Part shown: positions 49,501 to 57,218 of the stretch, one piece after another | Layout: every line of letters begins with the position of its first letter | Position numbering within the stretch: position 1 is the stretch's first letter | Source: Sphaerotilus microaerophilus | GTDB taxonomy: Bacteria > Pseudomonadota > Gammaproteobacteria > Burkholderiales > Burkholderiaceae_C | Assembly: GCF_023734135.1 (NCBI RefSeq) | Contig: NZ_AP025730.1 | Coordinates: forward strand, 4,216,001 to 4,280,000 | Direction of reading: 5' to 3' | DNA length: 64,000 bases | Translations under genes and position numbers: made by a program | The notes under the pieces: model-generated | Seen by the model: only the letters and a program-made list of their open reading frames with translations | What the model was told of the DNA's origin: nothing | Databases searched by the model: none

Positions 49501-52500
49501 GGCTTGGTCGCAGGCCGCCGGGCTCTGCGCCGGGTTGCTGCAGATCTGGTAGGTCAGCACGTAGCTGCCCACCGGCGTCGCGGCCGTGACGGCCATCGTG
49601 CTGGTGGCGGTGTTGAAGCTCAGGCCGGCCACTGCCGGCAGGCTGATCTGGCTGAGCGTGACGTTGCTGGTGCTGGCCAGCGCCGTGCCGACCTGGTCGT
49701 TGCCGAGCACGCTCACGCTGGTGGCCGTGCCCGCCGGGGTGCTGACCGCCGCGTCGTCGATCGCGTCGAGGGTCTCGACGCTGTCGGTCGCGCTGTTGTC
49801 TGCCGTGCTGCCCGCCGGTTCGTTGGCGGCGCTGGTGGTGGCCGTCACGGTGACGCTGGTGGGCACGGCGTTCGTGCCGCTGTTGGCCGTGCCCGGCTGG
49901 GTGTAGCTGATCGGGCAGCTCAGGGTGGCGCTCGCCGGCAGGCTGGCTGCGCTGCCGCTCGAAGCGGTGCAGGCGCCGACCGTGACCGCCACGGCCGCGC
50001 CGGTGCTGTCTTGCGCGCTGGCGGTGCAGGTGGCGCTGGTGGCTGCGGCCGAGCCGGCGTTGGTGCAGGTGATGCTGCCGCTGACGCTCGCGCCGGGGCC
50101 GGCCACGCTCGGAGCGATGGCCACCACCGTCGTCATGTTGGGGCCGGCGGTGACGTCGATCGTCGCCGTGGCCTGGTCACAGGCCGCCGGGCTCTGCGCC
50201 GGGTTGCTGCAGATCTGGTAGGTCAGCACGTAGCTGCCCACCGGCGTCGCGGCCGTGACGGCCATCGTGCCGGTGGTCGTGCTGAAGCTCAGACCGGCCA
50301 CTGCCGGCAGGCTGATCTGGCTGAGCGTCACATTGCTGGTGCTGGCCAGCGCCGTGCCGACCTGGTCGTTGCCGAGCACGCTCACGCTGGTGGCCGTGCC
50401 CGCCGGGGTGCTGACCGCCGCGTCGTCGATCGCGTCGAGGGTCTCGACGCTGTCGGTCGCGCTGTTGTCTGCCGTGCTGCCTGAGGGCTCGTTGCTCGCG
50501 CTGGTCGTGGCCGTCACCGTGACGCTGGTGGGCGCCGCGTTGGTGCCGCTGTTGGCCGTGCCCGGCTGGGTGTAGCTGATCGGGCAGCTCAGCGTCGCGC
50601 TCGCCGGCAGGCTGGCCGCGCTGCCGCTGCTGGCCGTGCAGGCGCCGACCGTGACCGCCACGGCCGCGCCGGTGCTGTCCAGCGCGCTGGCCGTGCAGGT
50701 GGCGCTGGTGGCTGCGCCGCCGCCGCTGTTGGTGCAGGTGATGTTGCCGCTGACGCTCGCGCCCGGGCCGGCGATCGTCGGGGCGATGGCCACCACCGTC
50801 GTCATGTTGGGGCCGGCGGTGACGTTGATCGTCGCCGTGGCCTGGTCGCAGGCCGCCGGGGTCTGCGCCGGGTTGCTGCAGATCTGGTAGGTCAGCACGT
50901 AGCTGCCCACCGGGGTGGCTGCGCTGCTGCTGAGCACGCCGGTGGCGGTGTTGAAGCTCAGCCCGGTCACACTCGGCAGGCTGACCTGCGTGAGCGTGAC
51001 GTTGCCGGTGTTGGCCAACGCCGTGCCGACCTGGTCGTTGCCGAGCACGCTCACACTGGTGGCGGTGCCCGCCGGGGTGCTGACCGCCGCGTCGTCGATC
51101 GCGTCGATCGTGTCCACGCTGTCGGTCGCGCTGTTGTCTGCCGTGCTGCCCGCCGGTTCGTTGGCGGCACTGGTGGTCGCGGTCACCGTGACGCTGGTGG
51201 GCACGGCGTTGGTGCCGCTGTTGGCCGTGCCGGGCTGGGTGTAGCTGATCGGGCAGGTCAGCGTCGCGCTCGCCGGCAGGCTGGCCGCGCTGCCGCTGCT
51301 GGCCGTGCAGGCGCCGACCGTGACCGCCACGGCCGCGCCAGCGCTGTCCAGCGCGCTGGCCGTGCAGGTGGCGCTGGTGGCTGCGCCGCCGCCGCTGTTG
51401 GTGCAGGTGATGTTGCCGCTGACGCTCGCGCCCGGGCCGGCGATCGTCGGGGCGATGGCCACCACCGTCGTCATGTTGGGGCCGGCGGTGACGTTGATCG
51501 TCGCCGTGGCCTGGTCGCAGGCCGCCGGGGTCTGCGCCGGGTTGCTGCAGATCTGGTAGGTCAGCACGTAGCTGCCCACCGGCGTCGCGGCCGTGACGGC
51601 CATCGTGCCGGTGGTCGTGCTGAAGCTCAGGCCGGCCACTGCCGGCAGGCTGATCTGGCTGAGCGTGACGTTGCTGGTACTGGCCAGCACGGTGCCGACC
51701 TGGTCGTTGCCGAGCACGCTCACGCTGGTGGCCGTGCCCGCCGGGGTGCTGACCGCCGTGTCGTCGATCGCGTCGATCGTGTCCACGCTGTCAGTCGCGC
51801 TGTTGTCCGCCGTGCTGCCCGCCGGTTCGTTGGCGGCACTGGTGGTCGCGGTCACCGTGACGCCGGTGGGCGCCGCGTTGGTGCCGCTGTTGGCCGTGCC
51901 CGGCTGGGTGTAGCTGATCGGGCAGCTCAGCGTCGCGCTCGCCGGCAGGCTGGCCGCGCTGCCGCTGCTGGCCGTGCAGGCGCCGACCGTGACCGCCACG
52001 GCCGCGCCAGCGCTGTCCAGCGCGCTGGCCGTGCAGGTGGCGCTGGTGGCTGCCGACGTTCCCCGGTTCGTGCAAACCAAGCTGCCGTTCACGGTCGAAC
52101 CCGGACCGGCCACCGTCGGGGCGATCGTCACGGCCGCCGTCATGTTCGGTGCCACGAGGATGCCGCCCTGCATGCCGAACAGGCGGGGCAGGTACGCGGT
52201 CCCACCCGAACCGGCCGCAGGGATTTCTCCCCCGAACGCAAAGGTCATTGACGAGACCCCGGCGCTGTAATTGGCTTCTGCTGCCACGGATGCGGGGGCG
52301 GTCGCGAGCGAATAGGTCGGGTAATTGCCGACGGCCGAACAACCGATCAAGGCGTCCGCGGTGGTACACACCTTTGCTCTGAAAGCCACACCGCCGTCGT
52401 AGGCTGTCGCCGACTCGAGCTGGGACCCGGCAATCACCGTGACGGATGGCGGCATGTACTCGATGCGCTCCGTCACCCCACCGGTGATCGAACTCAGGTT

Positions 52501-52977
52501 GCCATCGGTGTCGATGCTGCGCAAGTACACCGGCACATCGATCGGATCCGCGGCCGTTCCCCCCACCGTCACAAAATCCAGCCGGAACACCACCTGGGAT
52601 GCGTTGCTCGCGAGGTTGGGCAGCATCACCTGCCCCTCGAAGTAGCTGGCGCCGGTGGTGTAGCTGGGCGCCTGACTGACCGTCGCGCCGCCACGCAGGC
52701 TCACGACCGTGACCAGCAGGTCGCGGTTGCGGTTGCCCGTTGCAGCCAGATCGCCGGCGGCGATCACGTTGCTGTAGCGGGTCACGCTGCCGACCTGCGT
52801 GCAGTCCGCAGACTGGCAAGCCCACGACGACCACACGAAAGACGCGGCCTCGGCCGACGACCCGAAGGGCGCCACGGCCAACCAGCCCATCGCAGCCAGG
52901 ACGAGACAGCGCGAGGCAAAACACAGAGTGTGCAACCGGCGTCCAGCCCAACGCACCCAAGATCCGAAGTCACCCAT
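43549..52977 (-). CDS. Giant exported repeat protein, N-terminal part
   Basis: A 3,142-residue reading frame. After a long leader (charged start, hydrophobic core to Ala-Glu-Ala-Ala near residue 44) comes a unique domain (45-277), then nine A units of 223 residues, three B units of 206 and one diverged DUF11-like unit. Each A unit combines a DUF11-like Ig domain with a Big_9/cadherin-like domain carrying Val-Leu-Gly-Asn-Asp-Gln, and holds six cysteines; each B unit holds eight. The frame ends soon after a homopolymer slip. The protein is probably surface-exposed, an adhesin or structural filament. Start 52977 is chosen over 53106 because the leader begins there. It heads the operon with the barrel and OmpA genes. 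Confidence 0.88.
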   Translation of the reverse strand: MGDFGSWVRWAGRRLHTLCFASRCLVLAAMGWLAVAPFGSSAEAASFVWSSWACQSADCTQVGSVTRYSNVIAAGDLAATGNRNRDLLVTVVSLRGGATVSQAPSYTTGASYFEGQVMLPNLASNASQVVFRLDFVTVGGTAADPIDVPVYLRSIDTDGNLSSITGGVTERIEYMPPSVTVIAGSQLESATAYDGGVAFRAKVCTTADALIGCSAVGNYPTYSLATAPASVAAEANYSAGVSSMTFAFGGEIPAAGSGGTAYLPRLFGMQGGILVAPNMTAAVTIAPTVAGPGSTVNGSLVCTNRGTSAATSATCTASALDSAGAAVAVTVGACTASSGSAASLPASATLSCPISYTQPGTANSGTNAAPTGVTVTATTSAANEPAGSTADNSATDSVDTIDAIDDTAVSTPAGTATSVSVLGNDQVGTVLASTSNVTLSQISLPAVAGLSFSTTTGTMAVTAATPVGSYVLTYQICSNPAQTPAACDQATATINVTAGPNMTTVVAIAPTIAGPGASVSGNITCTNSGGGAATSATCTASALDSAGAAVAVTVGACTASSGSAASLPASATLTCPISYTQPGTANSGTNAVPTSVTVTATTSAANEPAGSTADNSATDSVDTIDAIDDAAVSTPAGTATSVSVLGNDQVGTALANTGNVTLTQVSLPSVTGLSFNTATGVLSSSAATPVGSYVLTYQICSNPAQTPAACDQATATINVTAGPNMTTVVAIAPTIAGPGASVSGNITCTNSGGGAATSATCTASALDSTGAAVAVTVGACTASSGSAASLPASATLSCPISYTQPGTANSGTNAAPTSVTVTATTSASNEPSGSTADNSATDSVETLDAIDDAAVSTPAGTATSVSVLGNDQVGTALASTSNVTLSQISLPAVAGLSFSTTTGTMAVTAATPVGSYVLTYQICSNPAQSPAACDQATATIDVTAGPNMTTVVAIAPSVAGPGASVSGSITCTNAGSAAATSATCTASAQDSTGAAVAVTVGACTASSGSAASLPASATLSCPISYTQPGTANSGTNAVPTSVTVTATTSAANEPAGSTADNSATDSVETLDAIDDAAVSTPAGTATSVSVLGNDQVGTALASTSNVTLSQISLPAVAGLSFNTATSTMAVTAATPVGSYVLTYQICSNPAQSPAACDQATATIDVTAGPNMTPVVAIAPSVAGSGASVSGSITCTNAGSAAATSATCTASAQDSTGAAVAVTVGACTASSGSAASLPASATLSCPISYTQPGTANSGTNAVPTSVTVTATTSAANEPAGSTADNSATDSVETLDAIDDAAVSTPAGTATSLSVLGNDQVGTALASTSNVTLSQISLPAVTGLSFNTATGVLSSSAATPVGSYVLTYQICSNPAQSPAACDQATATINVTAGPNMTPVVAIAPSVTGPGASVSGSITCTNSGGGAATNATCTASAQDSTGAAVAVTVGACTASSGSAASLPASATLSCPISYTQPGSANSGTNAVPTSVTVTATTSAANEPAGSTADNSATDSVETLDAIDDAAVSTPAGTATSLSVLGNDQVGTALASTSNVTLSQISLPAVTGLSFNTATGVLSSSAATPVGSYVLTYQICSNPAQTPAACDQATATIDVTAGPNMTPVVAIAPTIAGPGASVSGSITCTNSGGGAATSATCTASALDSTGASVAVTVGACTASSGSAASLPVNATLTCPISYTQPGTANSGTNAVPTSVTVTATTSAANEPAGSTADNSATDSVETLDAIDDAAVSTPAGTATSLSVLGNDQVGTALASTSNVTLSQISLPAVTGLSFNTATGVLSSSAATPVGSYVLTYQICSNPAQTPAACDQATATIDVTAGPNMTPVVAIAPTIAGPGASVSGSITCTNSGGGAATSATCTASALDSTGASVAVTVGACTASSGSAASLPVNATLTCPISYTQPGTANSGTNAVPTSVTVTATTSAANEPAGSTADNSATDSVETLDAIDDAAVSTPAGTATSLSVLGNDQVGTALASTSNVTLSQISLPAVTGLSFSTTTGTMAVTAATPVGSYVLTYQICSNPAQTPAACDQATATINVTAGPNMTPVVAIAPSVTGPGASVSGSITCTNSGGGAATNATCTASAQDSTGAAVAVTVGACTASSGSAASLPASATLTCPISYTQPGTANSGTNAVPTSVTVTATTSAANEPAGSTADNSATDSVETLDAIDDAAVSTPAGTATSLSVLGNDQVGTALASTSNVTLSQISLPAVTGLSFNTATGVLSSSAATPVGSYVLTYQICSNPAQTPAACDQATATLNVTSPPDMAAVISGLPSQVRPGQVVNGLTLTCTNLSTSTSATAAVCALGTVTGATASTPVCSPTPGGNVAAGAAIVCSFNLTVNGNQGGADEPTTSVSVAGSTGASNDSNPANNNAAASATVIDAVDDSAAHPGGSKGQSSNLATNDQYPSGSVFSIVAGGSCANPGVSGSGTATYDVPNTGSCTVNYQVCAPSPNQGTCDTATLTVTAQSADMAAVISGLPSQVRPGQVVNGLTLTCTNLSTSTSATAAVCALGTVTGATASTPVCSPTPGGNVAAGAAIVCSFNLTVNGNQGGADEPTTSVGVAGSTGASNDSNPANNNAAASATVIDAVDDSAAHPGGSKGQSSNLATNDQYPSGSVFSVVAGGSCANPGVSGSGTATYDVPNTGSCTVNYQVCAPSPNQATCDTATLIVTAQSADMAAAISGLPSQVRPGQVVNGVTLTCTNVSTSSSATAAACALGTVTGATASTPVCSPTPGGNVAAGAAIVCSFNLTINGSQGGADEPTTSVGVAGSTGASNDSNPANNNAAASATVIDAVDDSAAHPGGSKGQSSNLATNDQYPSGSVFSIVAGGSCANPGVSGSGTATYDVPASGTCTVNYQVCAPSPNQTTCDTATLIVTAQSADMAAVISGLPAVLSPGQVVADVALTCRNAAGGAAATSPTCVPNASVGRISAVTCAPVAPATLASGEAIVCRFSYTAPGVPGGTAEVDTSVTLTGTTGALNDADLANNTATASAKLIDAVDDGLVTVASTGGAIDVWPNDRVGGVVASVPAVTATLTDAGGLVGVSLDASGRIQVPAGTASGRYALSYRLCSVELATACDTATLTVQVQGAPDLVVAKTHSPAVFTEGGRGHLHHRGVQPR
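43589..43594. other. Homopolymer frameshift site in the giant gene
   Basis: Six consecutive C on the plus strand (G on the coding strand) fall inside a conserved DUF11 domain. With five, the coding frame reads Phe-Thr-Glu-Gly-Asp-Val-Gly-Thr-Tyr-Thr-Ile and runs on without a stop to 41295; with six it turns off-frame and stops at 43549. This can be a sequencing error, a fixed mutation or a phase-variable tract. Confidence 0.85.
44268..46121 (-). repeat. Three tandem 618-bp repeats (B units)
   Basis: Three direct repeats of 618 bases (206 codons) encode units beginning Asp-Met-Ala-Ala-Val-Ile-Ser-Gly-Leu-Pro. They are nearly identical, with few base changes, and a fourth, strongly diverged unit follows toward the C-terminus (about 43620-44267). 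Each holds eight cysteines. Confidence 0.9.
46122..52146 (-). repeat. Nine tandem 669-bp repeats (A units)
   Basis: Nine direct repeats of about 669 bases (223 codons) encode the A units. Boundaries recur at 669 bases with small compensated length differences. Units toward the 3' end of the gene are most alike: bases about 46,940-47,793 and 47,609-48,462 match throughout at an offset of 669, pointing to recent duplication or gene conversion. The repeat also creates long spurious plus-strand open frames. Confidence 0.93.
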
Positions 52978-53402
52978 CGTCAGCCTTGTATCGCTTCGTC
53001 GGCGCCCCCACGGCCGTGGCGGCAAGGATGACGGCCGACCTGGCACGACAGCCCAGGCCCCTGCAGCCCGGTGCCGTGAAATCCACCGCAGCGCCATCCG
53101 CATCAAATAGTTTCAACTGGTCGCCAACCTGAGCCACCGCACAGCGGCCTGCTTCAGCCACCATGGATCGACGCCGCCCCCGACAGGTCTGGAGACCTGC
53201 CCGAGCCGCCTCACCGTGTCATCAGTCGCATGCCTCCGGTCGAGCCACACCAAAAGTGCGAAGTTCGATCTCAGGAATTGAACAAATCTTACAGTGCATC
53301 AGCAGATTACAACATGGCGCACACGTTTGTTGGCAATCACCAACCCGCCCGCTCAAGGGGGAATGGCGCCGCAATCTGTGCAGATTTCTCACCCCAGGGC
53401 AT
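52978..53402. promoter_or_regulatory. 425-base region upstream of the giant gene
   Basis: No gene was recognised. It holds the promoter and leader of the giant-protein operon (minus strand). The patch from about 53270 to 53345 is markedly more AT-rich than its surroundings and contains weak promoter-like hexamers on the minus strand, none convincing. AT-rich patches of this kind are favoured by H-NS-type proteins, one of which is encoded at 60404-60709, but a link is speculative. Confidence 0.45.
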
Positions 53403-54104
53403 TCAGCCCCAGAGATCGAGCGGAGGGTCGGTGGCCACGGCGAACAGCAACTCGCGCCGGCCGACCCAGCCCAAGGGATGGCCCTGGGCGTCGACCACGG
53501 GCACCCCGGGCAGGCCGGTGTCGACCAGCACGGCGGCGATCCGGCGCAGCTCGGTGTCGGGCTGGGCGGCCGGAATCGGGCTGCGCAGCAACTGCCCTGC
53601 CGTGCGGCCGGACCGTTCCCGCCAGCTTTGCACACCGCGCTGCATCGCCGCCAGCAGGCGCGCATTGCCCAGATCGGCACCAGCGGCAACGCCAGCCAGA
53701 TGCTCGCCCAGCAGCGTGGGCCAGGCGGGACCGAGCAGATCGTGCCGGGACACCAGGCCGACCAACGCCCCCTGCGCGTCGGTCACCAGCAGCTGGCGCA
53801 CGGCACGCCGCTCCAGCTCACCCCAGATTTCCACCAGAGGGGCATCGATGCCCACGCAGATGGCAGGCCGGGCCATGATCTCGCCGGCCAGGCGCACACG
53901 CCGTGGCGGTACGGGCGTGTCGCCGCTCTCCCCGGCGTAGGCATGCAGCGCGGAGATTCGCTGCGCCGACGGTTGCAACGCCGCCTCGCCCGGCATCGGG
54001 GGGTCGATCGCTCGACTGCGCTCCACCGGGCGCACAGGCTCCAGCAGATCCTGACCCACCCAGGCCGACCTGCCGGCCAAACCGTACACGTGGAACATGG
54101 CCAT
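53403..54104 (-). CDS. CBS-domain protein
   Basis: A 233-residue cytoplasmic protein with two CBS domains. The first is at about 85-140 (Ile-Met-Ala-Arg-Pro-Ala-Ile-Cys-Val, Gln-Leu-Leu-Val-Thr-Asp) and the second at about 170-230 (Leu-Leu-Arg-Ser-Pro-Ile-Pro, Gly-Val-Pro-Val-Val-Asp). CBS pairs bind adenine nucleotides and act as energy or ionic-strength sensors. The ATG at 54104 has a GGGAG site; a second ATG is two codons later. It diverges from the P-type ATPase gene across a 180-base shared promoter region, suggesting joint control. Confidence 0.85.
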   Translation of the reverse strand: MAMFHVYGLAGRSAWVGQDLLEPVRPVERSRAIDPPMPGEAALQPSAQRISALHAYAGESGDTPVPPRRVRLAGEIMARPAICVGIDAPLVEIWGELERRAVRQLLVTDAQGALVGLVSRHDLLGPAWPTLLGEHLAGVAAGADLGNARLLAAMQRGVQSWRERSGRTAGQLLRSPIPAAQPDTELRRIAAVLVDTGLPGVPVVDAQGHPLGWVGRRELLFAVATDPPLDLWG

Positions 54105-54284
54105 GCGCTCCCGCGGTGATCCCGGCACCGAGCATAGCGCCGCACGACGAGGCCCCGAACGTGACAGGCCTGCAGCAAAGGGAGGACGCTTGATCAGGCA
54201 GGACTGAACACCAACCGGACAGCGAGGATACTTCCAGCACCCTGCCCGGCCGCCACGCGGCCCAGCGACCGAACCCCGCCGACC

Positions 54285-57104
54285 ATGGCCCTGGATCCCA
54301 CGCCCACCACCGCCCGCCCCGCCACCGCCGATACACCGCCAGAAGCCGCCGACCACCGCAGCGGCACCTCCGGTGTGCCGCCGCTTGTGCCAGCCCGGCC
54401 TCACCTGATGAGCTCGGCCGACGTGGCTGCCCACCTGCAGGTACACCCCAGCCGCGGCCTGCACGGGCAGGAAGTGGCCGATCGCAGGGCCCTGCACGGC
54501 CCGAACGAGCTGCCCGAGGCGCGCCCGGTGAGCTGGTGGCGCCGGCTGGCCGAGGCCTTCGGCGACTTCATGATCCTGGCCCTGCTCGCCGCTGCCGCGG
54601 TCGCCTGGGCGATGGGTGAGCGCACCGACGCGATCGTGATCCTGCTGATCGTGCTGCTGAATGCCGCGGTGGGCCTGTTCCAGCAATACCGGGCCGACCA
54701 GGCCCTGGCCGCCTTGCGCGGCCTGAGCACGCCCATGGCGCTGGTGCGCCGCGACGGCCAGGCCCAGCCCGTGGCCGCCCATGAACTGGTGCCTGGCGAC
54801 GTGGTACTGATCGAAGCCGGCAACCTGGTGCCGGCCGACCTGCGCCTGCACGACACCGCCAGGCTGCGCGTCGATGAAGCGGCGCTGACCGGTGAATCCG
54901 TGCCAGTGGACAAGCACAGCGCGGCCCTGGCGGCACACCCCGATGGCGAGCACCCGGTGGGCGACCGGCTCAACCTGGCCTTCCGCGGCACGCTGGTCAC
55001 GCAGGGCCGCGGCGAGGGGCTGGTGGTGGCAACCGGTGCGGCCACCCAGCTGGGCCAGGTGGCCGTCCTGCTGGACCGCACGGATCAGCGCAGCACGCCG
55101 CTGCAGCAGCGCCTGTCGGGCCTGGGCAAGCGGCTGTCACTGGTGGTGCTGGTGATCTGTGCGGTGGTATTTGCCTTTGGCCTGCTGCGCGGCGAGCCGC
55201 CGCTGCTGATGGCGCTGACAGCGATCTCACTGGCCGTGGCGGCGATCCCCGAAGCCCTGCCAGCGGTGGTGGCGGTGCTGCTCGCGCTGGGCGCGCGCCG
55301 CATGGCGCAGGCCAACGCGCTGGTCAAGCGCCTGCCGGCGGTCGAGACGATGGGTTCGGTCAGCACGATCTGCTCGGACAAGACCGGCACCCTGACGCAG
55401 AACCGCATGCGCGTGGCAAGCATCCACCTGCTGCCCGACGACCTCCCCACGCCCACGCGCACCGCCGAAGCGGCACTGTGGCGTGCGGTGATCCTGTGCA
55501 GCGACGCCCATCCTCGCCCCGATGCCAAAGACGTCGCCGAATCGGAGGGCTGGCTCGGCGATCCGACCGAGACGGCCCTGGTCGCCGCTGCGGCGGCCAC
55601 CGGCCGTTACGACTTGGCGGCACTGCGCGAACGCCTGCCCCGCGCGCACGAATGGCCCTTCGATGCCGAGCGCAAGCGCATGAGCACGCTGCACCCGCGC
55701 CACCGCGACAGCGGCTGGCTGCTGGTGACCAAGGGGGCGCCCGAGGGCGTGCTGCCCCTGTGCAGCAGCTTTCCCTCGCTGCCAGGCGACGCCGCCCACG
55801 CCAACCAGCCTGAAGACCTGCTTTCGGAGCCTGGCGTCCAGCGCGGCGCCTGGATGGCGCTCGCACAGGGCCTCGCCAGCCAGGGCCTGCGTGTCCTGGC
55901 CTTCGCCCAGCGGCGTTGGCCGGCCGAGACCACGCTGGACACGCTGCGCCAGCTCGACTGCAACCAGGCCGAGGCGCAACTGGAGCTTCTCGGCCTGATC
56001 GGCCTGATCGACCCGCCCCGCCCCGAGGCGGCCCAGGCCGTGGCGCAGTGCCGTGCCGCGGGCATCACCCCGGTGATGATCACCGGCGACCACCCCGCCA
56101 CGGCGCTGGCGATCGCCCGCCAGCTGGGCATCGTCGAGGACCGGACCGCCTCCCCCCATGACCGGGCGCTGGTGCTGACTGGCCCGGAGCTGGCCCGGCT
56201 GGACGACACCCAGCTCGCGGCGATGGCCCCGTCCTGCCGCGTCTACGCCCGCGTCGACCCGGCACAGAAGGTGCGCATCGTCGATGCGCTGCAGTCGAGC
56301 GGCGCCTATGTGGCGATGACCGGCGACGGCGTCAATGACGCGCCCGCGTTGCAGCGCGCCGACATCGGGGTGGCCATGGGCCGCAGCGGCACCGACGTGG
56401 CCCGCGAGGCCGCCGCGCTGGTGCTCCTGGACGACCGCTTCGCCACCATCGTCGCCGCGGTGCGCGAGGGCCGGCGCATCTTCGACAACATCCGCAAATT
56501 CGTGCGCTATGCGCTCACGGGCAACTCGGCCGAGATCTGGCTGCTCTTCCTGGCCCCGCTGCTGGGCATGCCGCTGCCGCTGCTGCCCATCCACATCCTC
56601 TGGGTGAACCTCGTGACGGACGGCCTGCCGGGCCTGGCCCTGGCGCAGGAGCCCGCCGAGCCGGGCGTCATGCAGCGCCCGCCCCGACCGCCGCAGGAGA
56701 CGCTGTTCGCCCACGGCCTGTGGCAGCACGCGCTGTGGGTGGGCCTGCTGATGGGCGGCCTCAGCCTGGGCGTGCAGGCATGGGCGCTGGCGCAGCAGAA
56801 CCCCGCTTGGCAGACGATGGTGTTCACCTCGATCACCCTGGGCCAGATGGGCCATGTGCTGGTGATCCGCTCCGAGACGGTGCCGCTGTGGCGTCTTGGC
56901 CTGCGCAGCAACCTTGCACTCACCGCTGCCGTGGCGCTCACGCTGCTGCTGCAACTGGCGGTGATCTACTTGCCGCCGCTGCAGGCGATCTTCCACACCC
57001 AGGCCTTGAGCCCGGCCGAATTGGGACTCTGCGTGCTGGGCGCCGCGGTCGTGATGGCGGCAGTGGAAATCGAGAAGGCCTGGCGGCGGCGGCCCGGGCG
57101 CTGA
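54285..57104 (+). CDS. P-type cation-transporting ATPase (P2-like)
   Basis: A 939-residue membrane pump. It has an N-terminal cation-ATPase domain (40-110), Thr-Gly-Glu-Ser actuator loop near 206, membrane motif Pro-Glu-Ala-Leu-Pro-Ala-Val, phosphorylation site Asp-Lys-Thr-Gly-Thr-Leu-Thr near 366, Lys-Gly-Ala-Pro-Glu nucleotide site, Thr-Gly-Asp-Gly-Val-Asn-Asp-Ala-Pro hinge, and six C-terminal membrane segments. No N-terminal Cys-x-x-Cys metal domains are present, so it belongs with calcium/Na+/H+-type P2 pumps rather than copper or zinc exporters; the ion is uncertain. It carries a Pro/Thr-rich N-terminal extension of about 40 residues. It is divergent from the CBS protein. Confidence 0.92.
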   Translation: MALDPTPTTARPATADTPPEAADHRSGTSGVPPLVPARPHLMSSADVAAHLQVHPSRGLHGQEVADRRALHGPNELPEARPVSWWRRLAEAFGDFMILALLAAAAVAWAMGERTDAIVILLIVLLNAAVGLFQQYRADQALAALRGLSTPMALVRRDGQAQPVAAHELVPGDVVLIEAGNLVPADLRLHDTARLRVDEAALTGESVPVDKHSAALAAHPDGEHPVGDRLNLAFRGTLVTQGRGEGLVVATGAATQLGQVAVLLDRTDQRSTPLQQRLSGLGKRLSLVVLVICAVVFAFGLLRGEPPLLMALTAISLAVAAIPEALPAVVAVLLALGARRMAQANALVKRLPAVETMGSVSTICSDKTGTLTQNRMRVASIHLLPDDLPTPTRTAEAALWRAVILCSDAHPRPDAKDVAESEGWLGDPTETALVAAAAATGRYDLAALRERLPRAHEWPFDAERKRMSTLHPRHRDSGWLLVTKGAPEGVLPLCSSFPSLPGDAAHANQPEDLLSEPGVQRGAWMALAQGLASQGLRVLAFAQRRWPAETTLDTLRQLDCNQAEAQLELLGLIGLIDPPRPEAAQAVAQCRAAGITPVMITGDHPATALAIARQLGIVEDRTASPHDRALVLTGPELARLDDTQLAAMAPSCRVYARVDPAQKVRIVDALQSSGAYVAMTGDGVNDAPALQRADIGVAMGRSGTDVAREAAALVLLDDRFATIVAAVREGRRIFDNIRKFVRYALTGNSAEIWLLFLAPLLGMPLPLLPIHILWVNLVTDGLPGLALAQEPAEPGVMQRPPRPPQETLFAHGLWQHALWVGLLMGGLSLGVQAWALAQQNPAWQTMVFTSITLGQMGHVLVIRSETVPLWRLGLRSNLALTAAVALTLLLQLAVIYLPPLQAIFHTQALSPAELGLCVLGAAVVMAAVEIEKAWRRRPGR

Positions 57105-57138
57105 ACGTTCAGCAGGCCAGGCGGCCGCCCGAAAACAA

Positions 57139-57174
57139 GAAGCCGCCGGCGACGACAAGGTCTCTGGCGGCTTC
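57139..57174 (+). terminator. Hairpin after the P-type ATPase gene
   Basis: A 9-base perfect stem pairs 57139-57147 with 57166-57174, with an 18-base loop, 35 bases after the ATPase stop. It lies between convergent genes. The loop is long and there is no T-run. Confidence 0.45.
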
Positions 57175-57193
57175 GAAGCAAGCACCCTCAGAT

Positions 57194-57210
57194 CCCGGCC
57201 GACGGCCGGG
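57194..57210 (-). terminator. GC-rich hairpin after the TRAP operon
   Basis: A 7-base perfect stem (57194-57200 with 57204-57210) with a 3-base loop lies just past the dctP stop on the minus strand. It probably ends the dctQMP transcript. Confidence 0.55.
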
Positions 57211-57218
57211 CGAGGCGA

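Noticed and set aside
46666..50484. A 1,272-codon open frame on the plus strand across the repeats
   Set aside because: It is the antisense shadow of the repeated, GC-rich giant gene; composition is Ala/Gly/Arg/His-rich without domains, leader or ribosome site.
44268..52146. Regular direct repeats as a possible CRISPR-like array
   Set aside because: Repeat units are 618-669 bases, coding and contiguous; there are no short repeats with unique spacers.
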